From: Panacagrimonas sp052389915
GTDB lineage: Bacteria; Pseudomonadota; Gammaproteobacteria; Nevskiales; Nevskiaceae
Length of the DNA stretch: 64,000 bases
Direction: 5' to 3'
Assembly (NCBI GenBank): GCA_052389915.1
Contig: JBQTHL010000001.1
Coordinates: 49,223-113,222, forward strand
Part shown: positions 26,247 to 33,803 of the stretch, one piece after another
Layout of the letters: every line of letters begins with the position of its first letter
How positions within the stretch are numbered: the stretch's first letter is position 1
Program-made: the position numbers and the translations under genes
Notes under the pieces: model-generated
Told to the model about the DNA's origin: nothing
What the model saw: only the letters and a program-made list of their open reading frames with translations
Database searches by the model: none

Positions 26247-26753
26247 ATGGCCGTGAGCATGAGCGATCTGCGCGTCATCAAGAAGTATCCGAACCGCCGT
26301 TTGTACGACACGGAGGTCAGCCGTTACATCACGCTGGAAGAGGTGCGCCAGTTGGTATTGCAGAACGTGCGCTTCCGGGTGGAAGACAAGCGGACTCGCG
26401 AAGACATCACCCGCAGCATCTTGCTCCAGGTGATTTCCGAACAGGAAGAAGGCGGCGATCCGATTTTCACGACGCAACTGCTGACTTTCATCATCCGGTT
26501 TTACGGCGACCCGATGCAGACCAGCATCAGCCGTTACCTTGAACTGTCCATACAATTGTTCATGCAGCAACAGGGCAATTTCACCGAGCAGCTCCGGCAG
26601 AAGCTCGATCAGGCCCAGCAACCGCTGCACGCGCTCAAGGATCTGGCCGAGCGGCAGGTTCCGATCTGGCGGTTGATCCGCAAGGAATTCCTAAAGAATC
26701 TGTCCCGCTCAAAGCTGGGCAAGCCGGTGCGTGGGGAAGAAGGCGAAAGCTAG
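26247..26753 (+). CDS. phaR: Polyhydroxyalkanoate synthesis repressor PhaR
   Basis: 168 residues. The N-terminal DNA-binding domain has the signature VIKKYPNRRLYDTEVSRYITLEEVRQLV. It is followed by PHB-accumulation repeats ITRSILLQVISEQEE and FIIRFYGDPMQTSISRYLELSIQLF. In other bacteria PhaR binds both PHB granules and TGC-rich operators, repressing phasin genes and itself. The start is uncertain: ATG at 26,247 or 26,259, neither with a clear ribosome site. The sequence GCACTGCAACA overlaps the first ATG (26,237-26,247) and recurs at the start of the RNA gene 600 bases downstream, suggesting shared control by PhaR itself. Confidence 0.9.
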   Translation: MAVSMSDLRVIKKYPNRRLYDTEVSRYITLEEVRQLVLQNVRFRVEDKRTREDITRSILLQVISEQEEGGDPIFTTQLLTFIIRFYGDPMQTSISRYLELSIQLFMQQQGNFTEQLRQKLDQAQQPLHALKDLAERQVPIWRLIRKEFLKNLSRSKLGKPVRGEEGES

Positions 26754-26830
26754 GCTAACGCATGGAAAACGCATTACAGAGCGGCTAGAAATATTTCATC
26801 TCATTGTTTAATATGAAATAATATGGCGTC

Positions 26831-26863
26831 TTGCTTGACGACGTGGTCAAGCAATTTTATACT
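26831..26863 (+). promoter_or_regulatory. Near-consensus promoter with perfect 9-bp inverted repeat over the -35
   Basis: TTGACG (26,835-26,840), exactly 17 bases, then TATACT (26,858-26,863). The inverted repeat TTGCTTGAC-N6-GTCAAGCAA (26,831-26,854) covers the -35 and most of the spacer and must be an operator rather than an RNA hairpin, because it lies upstream of the start. An AT-rich stretch with a second inverted repeat, TATTTCAT-N13-ATGAAATA (26,792-26,820), lies directly upstream and could act as an UP element or activator site. Confidence 0.75.
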
Positions 26864-26869
26864 GCACTG

Positions 26870-26990
26870 CAACAAAGCTGGAGCAAAAAGAGAGCGCCTG
26901 TAGCGCTCCGAGGTTTCAGCTCTCAGTCTCCTCCAGAAGGGCCTTGTGCCTTTCTAACACCTCACCCCCGTCTTGTCGGGGGTATTTTTT
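26870..26990 (+). ncRNA. Candidate 121-nt regulatory small RNA between phaR and pnp
   Basis: The only transcript that the promoter at 26,835-26,863 can make before the terminator at 26,964-26,990; no reading frame fits and the next gene (pnp) is on the other strand. Predicted structure: hairpin GAGCGC-CTGTA-GCGCTC (26,892-26,908), hairpin AGAAGGGC-CTTGT-GCCTTTCT (26,935-26,955) and the terminator stem. Both 3' loops contain CTTGT. An alternative long-range pairing CTGGAG (26,878-26,883) with CTCCAG (26,931-26,936) could close a multibranch domain. The first bases, ACTGCACTGCAACA, resemble a PhaR operator. I recognise no Rfam family. It is not the SraG position known from pnp-rpsO of enterobacteria, since it lies 3' of pnp. 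Confidence 0.7.
26964..26990 (+). terminator. Intrinsic terminator of the small RNA
   Basis: ACCCCCG-TCTTGT-CGGGGGT, a perfect 7-base GC stem, followed by A and six T. It ends the small RNA cleanly. In the opposite direction it lies downstream of pnp but has no T run, so it would serve only as a stabilising stem there. Confidence 0.9.
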
Positions 26991-27105
26991 GCCCGCGTCC
27001 CAGGGTTCTTTGCCCCAGGATCGCGCGCTACGTCATTCCGGAATTCTGCGTGAACTAGGTCTCATATACAAGATTCGGACAAGCCCTTTACGCAACAATC
27101 CGTCG

Positions 27106-29214
27106 TCAGGCCACGTCCACCGCCTTCATCGACAGACGGATACGGCCCTGCTTGTCCACTTCGAGCACCTTGACCCGCACGGTCTGGCCTTCCTTTACCA
27201 CGTCCTCGACTTTCTCGACGCGCTTGTCGGCGAGCTGCGAGATGTGCACGAGGCCATCCTTACCCGGGGAAATGGTCACGAACGCACCGAAATCCATCAG
27301 CTTGGCGACCTTGCCCTCATAGATGGCGCCGACCTCGACGTCGCGCGTCAGCATGTGGATGCGATCAATCGCGGCCTGCGCCTGCGACTTGTCCACGGCA
27401 GCAATCTTGATCGTGCCGTCGTCGTCGATGTCGATCGAGCAGCCCGTTTCCTCGGTGATCGCGCGGATGGTGATGCCGCCCTTGCCGATGACTTCGCGAA
27501 TCTTGTCCGGGTGAATCTTGATGGTGGTGATGCGCGGCGCCCAGGACGACATCTCCGAGCGCGGTGCCGGCAGCACTTGGTCCATCTGATCCAGGATGTG
27601 TAGGCGCCCGGCTTTGGCCTGCGTCAGCGCCAGCTTCATGATGTCGGCGTTGACGCCGGTGATCTTGATGTCCATCTGCAACGCGGTGATGCCGGCACGC
27701 GATCCGGCCACCTTGAAATCCATGTCACCCAGATGATCCTCGTCGCCGAGGATGTCGGTGAGCACGGCGAACTTGGTGCCTTCCAGAATCAGGCCCATGG
27801 CCACGCCGGCAACCGGCGCCTTCAGCGGAACGCCGGCATCCATCATCGACAGACAGGAGCTGCACACCGAGGCCATCGAGGAAGAGCCGTTCGACTCGGT
27901 GGTCTCGGCGACCACGCGAACCACGTACGGAAATTCCTTGTCCAGATCCGGCATGACGCCGGCGAGGCCGCGCTTGGCCAGACGGCCGTGGCCGATCTCG
28001 CGACGCTTCGGCGCGTTGAGGCGCCCGGTTTCGCCCACGCTGTACGGGGGGAAGTTGTAGTTGAGCATGAAGGGCTCGCGCCACTCGCCTTCCATCGCGT
28101 CGATCAACTGCGCGTCCTTGCCCGTGCCCAGGGTCGTCACCGCCAGCACCTGCGTTTCGCCGCGGGTGAAGATGGCCGAACCGTGAGTGCGCGGCAGAAC
28201 ACCGGCGCTGATGCTGATGGGGCGAACGGTGCGGGTGTCGCGGCCGTCGATGCGGGGGAGACCGTCGAGGATACGGTTGCGGACCACCACAGCTTCCAGG
28301 TCGTGGAACGCGGTCTTGACCTTGTCTGCCGGGAACTTCGGCGTCTCGCCGCTGCAAAGCGACTCGACCAGTTTGCCGCGGACTGCGGCCACTGCGTCCT
28401 GTCGCGCCTGCTTGTCGGCCACGGCGTAGGCGTCCACGACTTCGCCGCGACAGGCCGCAACGGCCTCGTCGAGCCCGCTCAGCACAGCGACCGGCTTCCA
28501 GTCCCACTTCGGCTTGCCCGCGGCCGTGACCAGGTCGTTGATCGCCTTGATCGCGACCTGCATCTGCTCGTGGCCGAACAGCACGGCGCCGAGCATCACT
28601 TCTTCGGAGAGCTGCTTGGCTTCGGATTCCACCATCATCACGGCGTCGCTCGTGCCGGCGACCACCAGTTCAAGCTCGGACGTCGCCTGCTGGGCAACGG
28701 TCGGATTCAGGATGTATTGGCCATCGGCGTAGCCAACCTTGGCGGCGGCGATGGGTCCGTTGAACGGCAGGCCGGACAGAGCCACGGCGGCTGACGCGCC
28801 CAGCATGGCGGGAATGTCGGCGTTCACTTCGGGATTGAGCGACAGCACGGTCGCGACAATCTGCACTTCGTTGAGGAAGCCTTCCGGGAATAGCGGGCGC
28901 AGCGGTCGATCGATGAGTCGCGACGTCAGTGTCTCGCGTTCGCTGGGACGGCCTTCACGCTTGAAGAACCCGCCCGGGATACGTCCGCCGGCGTAGGTGC
29001 GCTCCATGTAATCCACGGTCAGCGGAAAGAAGTCCTGACCCGGCTTGGCGTCGCGCTTGCCGACGACAGTGACCATCACCACGGTGTCGTCCGCTCGAAC
29101 GATGACGGCAGCGGTCGCCTGGCGGGCGATGTGCCCGGTCTCAAACGTGACGGTATGGGAGCCGTACTGGAAGGATTGCGTGACGGGAGTAGCAGGAAAG
29201 GCAGGAATTCCCAT
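27106..29214 (-). CDS. pnp: Polyribonucleotide nucleotidyltransferase (PNPase)
   Basis: 3'-5' phosphorolytic exoribonuclease of the RNA degradosome. The 702-residue protein has two RNase PH-like domains (FETGHIARQATAAVIVRADDTVVMVTV at the start; HGSAIFTRGETQVLAVTTLG and the catalytic region GDEDHLGDMDFKVAGSRAGITALQMDIK in the second). A KH domain (IREVIGKGGITIRAITEETG) and an S1 domain (GKVAKLMDFGAFVTI) complete it at the C-terminus. It ends the metY-nusA operon, as in E. coli. A hairpin lies in its leader, the place where RNase III cleavage starts PNPase autoregulation in enterobacteria. Confidence 0.98.
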   Translation of the reverse strand: MGIPAFPATPVTQSFQYGSHTVTFETGHIARQATAAVIVRADDTVVMVTVVGKRDAKPGQDFFPLTVDYMERTYAGGRIPGGFFKREGRPSERETLTSRLIDRPLRPLFPEGFLNEVQIVATVLSLNPEVNADIPAMLGASAAVALSGLPFNGPIAAAKVGYADGQYILNPTVAQQATSELELVVAGTSDAVMMVESEAKQLSEEVMLGAVLFGHEQMQVAIKAINDLVTAAGKPKWDWKPVAVLSGLDEAVAACRGEVVDAYAVADKQARQDAVAAVRGKLVESLCSGETPKFPADKVKTAFHDLEAVVVRNRILDGLPRIDGRDTRTVRPISISAGVLPRTHGSAIFTRGETQVLAVTTLGTGKDAQLIDAMEGEWREPFMLNYNFPPYSVGETGRLNAPKRREIGHGRLAKRGLAGVMPDLDKEFPYVVRVVAETTESNGSSSMASVCSSCLSMMDAGVPLKAPVAGVAMGLILEGTKFAVLTDILGDEDHLGDMDFKVAGSRAGITALQMDIKITGVNADIMKLALTQAKAGRLHILDQMDQVLPAPRSEMSSWAPRITTIKIHPDKIREVIGKGGITIRAITEETGCSIDIDDDGTIKIAAVDKSQAQAAIDRIHMLTRDVEVGAIYEGKVAKLMDFGAFVTISPGKDGLVHISQLADKRVEKVEDVVKEGQTVRVKVLEVDKQGRIRLSMKAVDVA

Positions 29215-29282
29215 TGATCGAAGCTCGCTCAGGCGAAAAAGAATGAAGGCTTGAAAACGAAACGCGTCGCTTACCCGGGGTT

Positions 29283-29310
29283 CCCGCGAAGTAGCCTTTT
29301 ACTTCGCGGG
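29283..29310 (-). promoter_or_regulatory. rpsO-pnp intergenic hairpin
   Basis: CCCGCGAAGT - 8-base loop - ACTTCGCGGG, a perfect 10-base stem between rpsO and pnp. No T run follows on the coding strand. Position and form match the RNase III processing stem that controls pnp expression in enterobacteria, and it probably also protects the rpsO mRNA 3' end. Confidence 0.65.
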
Positions 29311-29326
29311 GTGGCGCGGGGGCGGC

Positions 29327-29596
29327 TTAGCGGCGCAGTCCGAGTTGAGCGATCAACTGGGTGTAGCGCGTTTCGTCCTTGCGCTTCAGGTAATCCAGCA
29401 GGCTGCGCCGCTGGTTGACCATCTTGAGCAGACCCCGACGCGAATGGTGGTCCTTGGAATGTTTCTCGAAGTGGCCGCTCAGGTCCGCGATGCGGGCCGA
29501 GAGCAGGGCAACTTGTACCTCGGGCGAACCCGTGTCGTTCTTGCCGCGGGCGTTCTTCTCGACCACCGCGCGCGTCTGTTCTACCGAAAGAGTCAT
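29327..29596 (-). CDS. rpsO: 30S ribosomal protein S15
   Basis: 89 residues, normal length, with the S15 pattern TGSPEVQVALLSARI, LSGHFEKHSKDHHSRRGLLKMVNQRRSLLDYLKRKD and a C-terminal LGLRR. Binds 16S rRNA at the central-domain three-way junction. It has its own promoter inside the end of truB (29,642-29,670) besides read-through from the long operon. Confidence 0.98.
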   Translation of the reverse strand: MTLSVEQTRAVVEKNARGKNDTGSPEVQVALLSARIADLSGHFEKHSKDHHSRRGLLKMVNQRRSLLDYLKRKDETRYTQLIAQLGLRR

Positions 29597-29641
29597 CGAA
29601 ACACTCCAAGCCTTCTGATTGATGTCATTACAAAGCTCCCT

Positions 29642-29670
29642 ATTCTAACGGCCGGCGCCACATGCCTCAA
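29642..29670 (-). promoter_or_regulatory. Promoter for rpsO-pnp
   Basis: On the minus strand TTGAGG (29,670-29,665), 17 bases and TAGAAT (29,647-29,642) form a good sigma70 promoter, predicting a 5' leader of about 40 bases before rpsO. The -35 lies in the last codons of truB. A separate rpsO promoter is also known in E. coli. Confidence 0.65.
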
Positions 29671-30602
29671 GCGAAACTGCGTCCGCCCAGCCAGCGACGA
29701 GGGATCAGGCGCTGGTCTGCGTCAAGTTCGGCGATGGCCTTGAGTACACCCTGCTCGTCCAGAACCGCGACCTGTCCGGTGATTTTTTCACGGCCCGCTG
29801 CGCCTTCTGGATCGAGCTGGAACGTCTGACCCTTTCCCAGTCGGGACAAGGGCTCAGCCGGCAATCGCACTTCGAGCCAGCTACGGGTTGCTGTTGCAAG
29901 GGGCAGCAGGGTCGCCTTTAACTGATCTCCGTCGATCTGTTCCAGCTCATCCATCGACCACATCCGCATCTGGTTGAAAGGACTCACTTCCGTTCGGCGC
30001 AGCGCACTCAAGTGCGCACATTGACCGACGGCAGACGCCAGGTCTTCTGCCAGAGTCCTGATGTACGTTCCTTTCGAGCAGGACACTGAAATACTCAGCC
30101 TGCCGTCGATCAACGACAACAGTTCCAGCCGATGAATCGTCACCGCGCGAGGCTGACGCTCGACCTCTTCCCCTGCCCGCGCCAACTGGTAGAGACGCTG
30201 ACCCTGATGCTTGAGCGCCGAGTACATCGGCGGAATCTGCTCGATCAGCCCGAGGAACCGGGGTCTCACAGCCTCGAAGGCCGCGAGATCCAGGCCCTGC
30301 GGATCGGAAGTGGCGACAACTTCGCCCTCCGCATCGCCAGTCGAGGTTCGCTGACCGAGTGTCAGGGTCGCCTCGTACGTCTTGTCCGAATCCAGCAGCA
30401 ACCCGCAGAGCTTGGTCGCCTCACCCAGGCAGATCGGCAGCATGCCGGTCGCGAGCGGGTCCAGGCTGCCGGTATGCCCGGCCTTGTTCGCGCGAAAAAG
30501 ATTGCGCACCTGCTGCAAGGCGCGGTTGGAACTGACGCCCAGCGGCTTGTCCAGCAACACGATTCCGTCGATGTCCCGCCGCGCAGTCTTCAGCGACGAA
30601 AT
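29667..30602 (-). CDS. truB: tRNA pseudouridine-55 synthase TruB, probable ATT start
   Basis: Makes pseudouridine 55 in the T-loop of tRNAs. Motifs: DGIVLLDKPLGVSSN, then KAGHTGSLDPLATGMLPICLGEATK with the catalytic Asp, and a C-terminal PUA-like domain. The first canonical start in the frame (GTG, 30,560) would remove the conserved RDIDGIV strand. No ATG, GTG or TTG exists between it and the rbfA stop. An ATT at 30,602, nine bases after AAGGAG, gives (M)SSLKTARRDIDGIVLLDKP, which aligns residue for residue in length with the E. coli N-terminus. I therefore place the start at ATT, giving 311 residues. The enzyme call is certain; the start is inference. Confidence 0.93.
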   Translation of the reverse strand: MSSLKTARRDIDGIVLLDKPLGVSSNRALQQVRNLFRANKAGHTGSLDPLATGMLPICLGEATKLCGLLLDSDKTYEATLTLGQRTSTGDAEGEVVATSDPQGLDLAAFEAVRPRFLGLIEQIPPMYSALKHQGQRLYQLARAGEEVERQPRAVTIHRLELLSLIDGRLSISVSCSKGTYIRTLAEDLASAVGQCAHLSALRRTEVSPFNQMRMWSMDELEQIDGDQLKATLLPLATATRSWLEVRLPAEPLSRLGKGQTFQLDPEGAAGREKITGQVAVLDEQGVLKAIAELDADQRLIPRRWLGGRSFA

Positions 30603-30605
30603 GAC

Positions 30606-30986
30606 TCAGCTCTCCTTGCGATCAAGCGCGTTGGCCTGATCCACCTGGACCGCGTCGCGAATCAACTGAGTCAACCGGTCGGCCTGACGAAGCTGCGCAT
30701 CGGCACGGAAATGCAGTTGTGGCGTGCAGCGAAGACGTAGGCTAGCTCCCAGATACTTTCGCAGCAGCGGCCCGGCGTGATTCAGCGCCGTCACGGACTT
30801 CGCCAGCTCTTCGTCTGATTTCAGCGAGCTGATGAGTATCGTGGCATTACGCAGATCGGGAGCCACATCGACCTGCGTGATCGAAACCCCGTCGATGCGC
30901 GGATCGGTCAACACGTCGGCAATCAGCTCCGACAACTCGCGCTGCACCTCGCTGTTGATGCGCAGCTTGCGTGGAAACTCTTTCAT
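30606..30986 (-). CDS. rbfA: 30S ribosome-binding factor RbfA
   Basis: 126 residues. Assists maturation of the 16S rRNA 5' end and cold adaptation. The KH-like fold is recognisable from RINSEVQRELSELIADVLTDPRI, VSITQVDVAPDLRNATILIS and RKYLGASLRLRCTPQLHFRAD. Its TGA is followed by GTC and then the proposed ATT start of truB, and the truB ribosome site lies inside its last codons, so the two are translationally coupled. Confidence 0.96.
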   Translation of the reverse strand: MKEFPRKLRINSEVQRELSELIADVLTDPRIDGVSITQVDVAPDLRNATILISSLKSDEELAKSVTALNHAGPLLRKYLGASLRLRCTPQLHFRADAQLRQADRLTQLIRDAVQVDQANALDRKES

Positions 30987-31005
30987 GAAAAGCAGCCGTT
31001 AGCTC

Positions 31006-33771
31006 TTAGGCTTCCGCCTTCACCGTACGCCGCACTTCCACCCGGTCGAAGCACTCGATCTGGTCGCCCGGCTTGATGTCGTTGTAGTTCTTCACGCCGA
31101 TGCCGCACTCGGTGCCGGCCTCGACTTTCTGCACGTCGTCCTTGAAGCGCCGCAGTGATTCCAGCACACCTTCGTAGACAACGGTCTGGCTGCGCAGGAC
31201 GCGGATCGGCAGGTTCTTCTGCACCGACCCTTCCATCACCAGGCAGCCGGCGATGTTGCCGAGCTTGGAGCTGCGGAACACGTCTCTAACCTGGGCGATG
31301 CCGACGATCTGCTCGCGCATCTCGGTGCCGAGCAGGCCGGCAATGGCGGCCGTCACGTCGTCGATCACCTGGTAGATGATCGAGTAGTAGCGCACATCGA
31401 GGCCGGTATCCTGGATACGCTTGCGCGCCACGCTGTCGGCGCGCACGTTGAAGCCGATGATGATGGCCTTGGACGCCAGCGCGAGGTCCACGTCGGACTC
31501 GCTGATGCCGCCGATGGTCGAAGACAGCACGTTGACGCGAACCTCGGCGCTGGGCAGCTTGCGCAGCGTTTCGGTGATCGCTTCGGCCGAACCCTGCACG
31601 TCGGCCTTGATCATCAGGTTGAGCTGCTTGACGTCGCCTTCGTTCTCGCCCATGCGCGCAAAAATCTGGTCCATGCGCACGGTCTGTGACTGCTCCATCT
31701 TGCGATCGCGCAGCTTGGTCTCGCGCAGGATGGCCAGCTCGCGCGCCTTGCGCTCGTCCGCGACGACCACGATGTCGTCGCCGGCCGAGGGCACGCCGGA
31801 CAGTCCCAGCACCTGCACCGGAATCGAGGGGCCGGCTTCCTTCACTGGCTTGCCGGCTTCGTCGAACATCGCGCGCACTCTGCCGAAATGCGGCCCGGTG
31901 AGAATCACGTCGCCCTGCCGCAAGGTGCCGGCGCGAACCAGCACGGTTGCCACCGGGCCACGGCCCTTTTCGATGGACGACTCCACGACCTGACCACGCG
32001 CCGGAACGTCGATGGCGGCGGTCAGTTCGAGCACTTCGGCTTGCAGCAGGATGGCGTCAAGCAGTTCGTCGATGCCCTGCCCGTTCACCGAGGACACGCC
32101 CACGACCTGAATATCACCGCCGAAATCTTCGGCCACGACTTCTTCCTTCAACAACTCATTCTTGACGCGCAGCAGGTCGGCGGATGGCTTGTCGATCTTG
32201 GTGACGGCCACCACGATTGGCGCTCCGGCCGCGCGAGCGTGCTGAATGGCTTCGCGCGTCTGCGGCATCACGCCGTCGTCGCCGGCTACGACCAGAATCA
32301 CGATGTCGGTGACTTGCGCGCCGCGCGCACGCATGCGGGTGAAGGCCGCGTGACCGGGCGTGTCGAGGAAGGTCACGACACCCTTGTCGGTCTTCACGTG
32401 GTACGCGCCGATGTGCTGCGTAATGCCACCGGCCTCGCCCGCGGCAACGCGGGTCTTGCGAATGTAATCGAGCAGGGAGGTCTTGCCGTGATCGACGTGG
32501 CCCATGATGGTCACGACCGGCGGACGCGTCTCCTGCGGCACGTTATGCTTTTCGCCTTCGACGGCCTGGATCAGGCCCTCTTCGAATTCGGTGCCCTTGA
32601 CGATCTTGGCCTTGTGGCCGAGTTCCTCGACCATCAGCACCGCAGTGTCCTGGTCGAGCATCTGGTTGATGGTCGCCATGACGCCGCTCTTCATCATGAC
32701 CTTGATGAGTTCGGTGGCCTTCACCGCCATGCGATTGGCGAGATCCGCCACGGTGATACCTTCCGGCACCTCGACCTCTCGCACGACCGGGGCAACCGGG
32801 CGCTCGAACTGGTGCGCGTTGTCCACCCGCACCTGGCCGCTGGGTTTGCGCTTCTTCTTGTCGCGCTTGCCGCCCTTGCCTTCGGCGACATGCAGCTCCT
32901 GGCGTCCATGGCCACGGCCGCGATCGCGATCGCCCTTGTTGTCGGATGCCGGGGCCGGGGCCGCCGCAGGGGCCGCCGCTTTCTTCGTAGCCGTCGCCGC
33001 GGGTGCAACAACCACGACAGGCACCGGCTGCGCATCACGCGCAACGGCCGAACGCCGCAGATTCTCGGCAGCACGACGGCGCGAGCTTTCCGCTTCCATC
33101 TTGGCGCGGTAGATCGGATCGTTCTTGAGCTTGTCTTCGTGCTCGCGGCGGGTCTGCTCGACGGCTTCGGCCGCCGCACGAGTCTTGGTCTCGGCTTCTT
33201 CGCGCAGCTTGAGTTCTGCTTCCTCGCGATGACGCCGTGCTTCGGCTTCCGCCGCGGCACGGGCTTCGTCTTCCGCACGAGCGGCCGCATGCTGCTCGGC
33301 GGTCTCCTCGGCCGAAACTGCGGCTGCCTCGACCACCAGCTCAACAGGAGCCGGGCTCGTGATTTGAACCGGCGTCGGCGCCTCGACCGATTCCTCGAAT
33401 TCAGCCTCAGCCTCGACCTCCGGCGCCTGCGGTCGGCCCATCATCGGCACCGGACTGAACACGCGCTTCTTGCGAACCTCGACACTCACGGTCTTCGTCG
33501 GCAGGCCGCGACCGCCGCTCAGCTTCAGCTCGGAAGTTTCCTTGCGCTTGAGCGTGATGCGGTTCGGGTTCACCGCGCCGGTGCCGCTGACGGTGCCCAT
33601 GGGCGCGCGGGTTTTCTGCCGCAGATAAGTGAGCAGCGCCATCTTGTCGGCCGATGACAGCGGCGACTTGGCGTCTTCGGCCACGACTCCCGCCTCGTGC
33701 AACTGAGTCAGAAGCTCAGCCACCGGCCGCTTGAGTTCTTCGGCAAAATTCTGGACTGTGACCGTGGACAT
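31006..33771 (-). CDS. infB: Translation initiation factor IF-2
   Basis: 921 residues. The N-terminal IF2_N fold (VTVQNFAEELKRPVAELLTQL) is followed by a second IF2-associated region and a long charged Ala/Glu/Arg-rich linker (about 150-290). The G domain has GHVDHGKTSLLDYIR (G1), DTPGHAAF (G3) and TKIDKPSAD (G4). Domains II-IV end with the fMet-tRNA-binding C2 domain. It recruits initiator tRNA to the 30S subunit; that tRNA is encoded at the head of the same operon. Confidence 0.98.
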   Translation of the reverse strand: MSTVTVQNFAEELKRPVAELLTQLHEAGVVAEDAKSPLSSADKMALLTYLRQKTRAPMGTVSGTGAVNPNRITLKRKETSELKLSGGRGLPTKTVSVEVRKKRVFSPVPMMGRPQAPEVEAEAEFEESVEAPTPVQITSPAPVELVVEAAAVSAEETAEQHAAARAEDEARAAAEAEARRHREEAELKLREEAETKTRAAAEAVEQTRREHEDKLKNDPIYRAKMEAESSRRRAAENLRRSAVARDAQPVPVVVVAPAATATKKAAAPAAAPAPASDNKGDRDRGRGHGRQELHVAEGKGGKRDKKKRKPSGQVRVDNAHQFERPVAPVVREVEVPEGITVADLANRMAVKATELIKVMMKSGVMATINQMLDQDTAVLMVEELGHKAKIVKGTEFEEGLIQAVEGEKHNVPQETRPPVVTIMGHVDHGKTSLLDYIRKTRVAAGEAGGITQHIGAYHVKTDKGVVTFLDTPGHAAFTRMRARGAQVTDIVILVVAGDDGVMPQTREAIQHARAAGAPIVVAVTKIDKPSADLLRVKNELLKEEVVAEDFGGDIQVVGVSSVNGQGIDELLDAILLQAEVLELTAAIDVPARGQVVESSIEKGRGPVATVLVRAGTLRQGDVILTGPHFGRVRAMFDEAGKPVKEAGPSIPVQVLGLSGVPSAGDDIVVVADERKARELAILRETKLRDRKMEQSQTVRMDQIFARMGENEGDVKQLNLMIKADVQGSAEAITETLRKLPSAEVRVNVLSSTIGGISESDVDLALASKAIIIGFNVRADSVARKRIQDTGLDVRYYSIIYQVIDDVTAAIAGLLGTEMREQIVGIAQVRDVFRSSKLGNIAGCLVMEGSVQKNLPIRVLRSQTVVYEGVLESLRRFKDDVQKVEAGTECGIGVKNYNDIKPGDQIECFDRVEVRRTVKAEA

Positions 33772-33803
33772 GGAGGCGTGTATCGATAAGGGGCGGGAGT
33801 CGT

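Noticed and set aside
29283..29310. Intrinsic terminator between rpsO and pnp
   Set aside because: No T run on the coding strand; a processing hairpin is the better reading.
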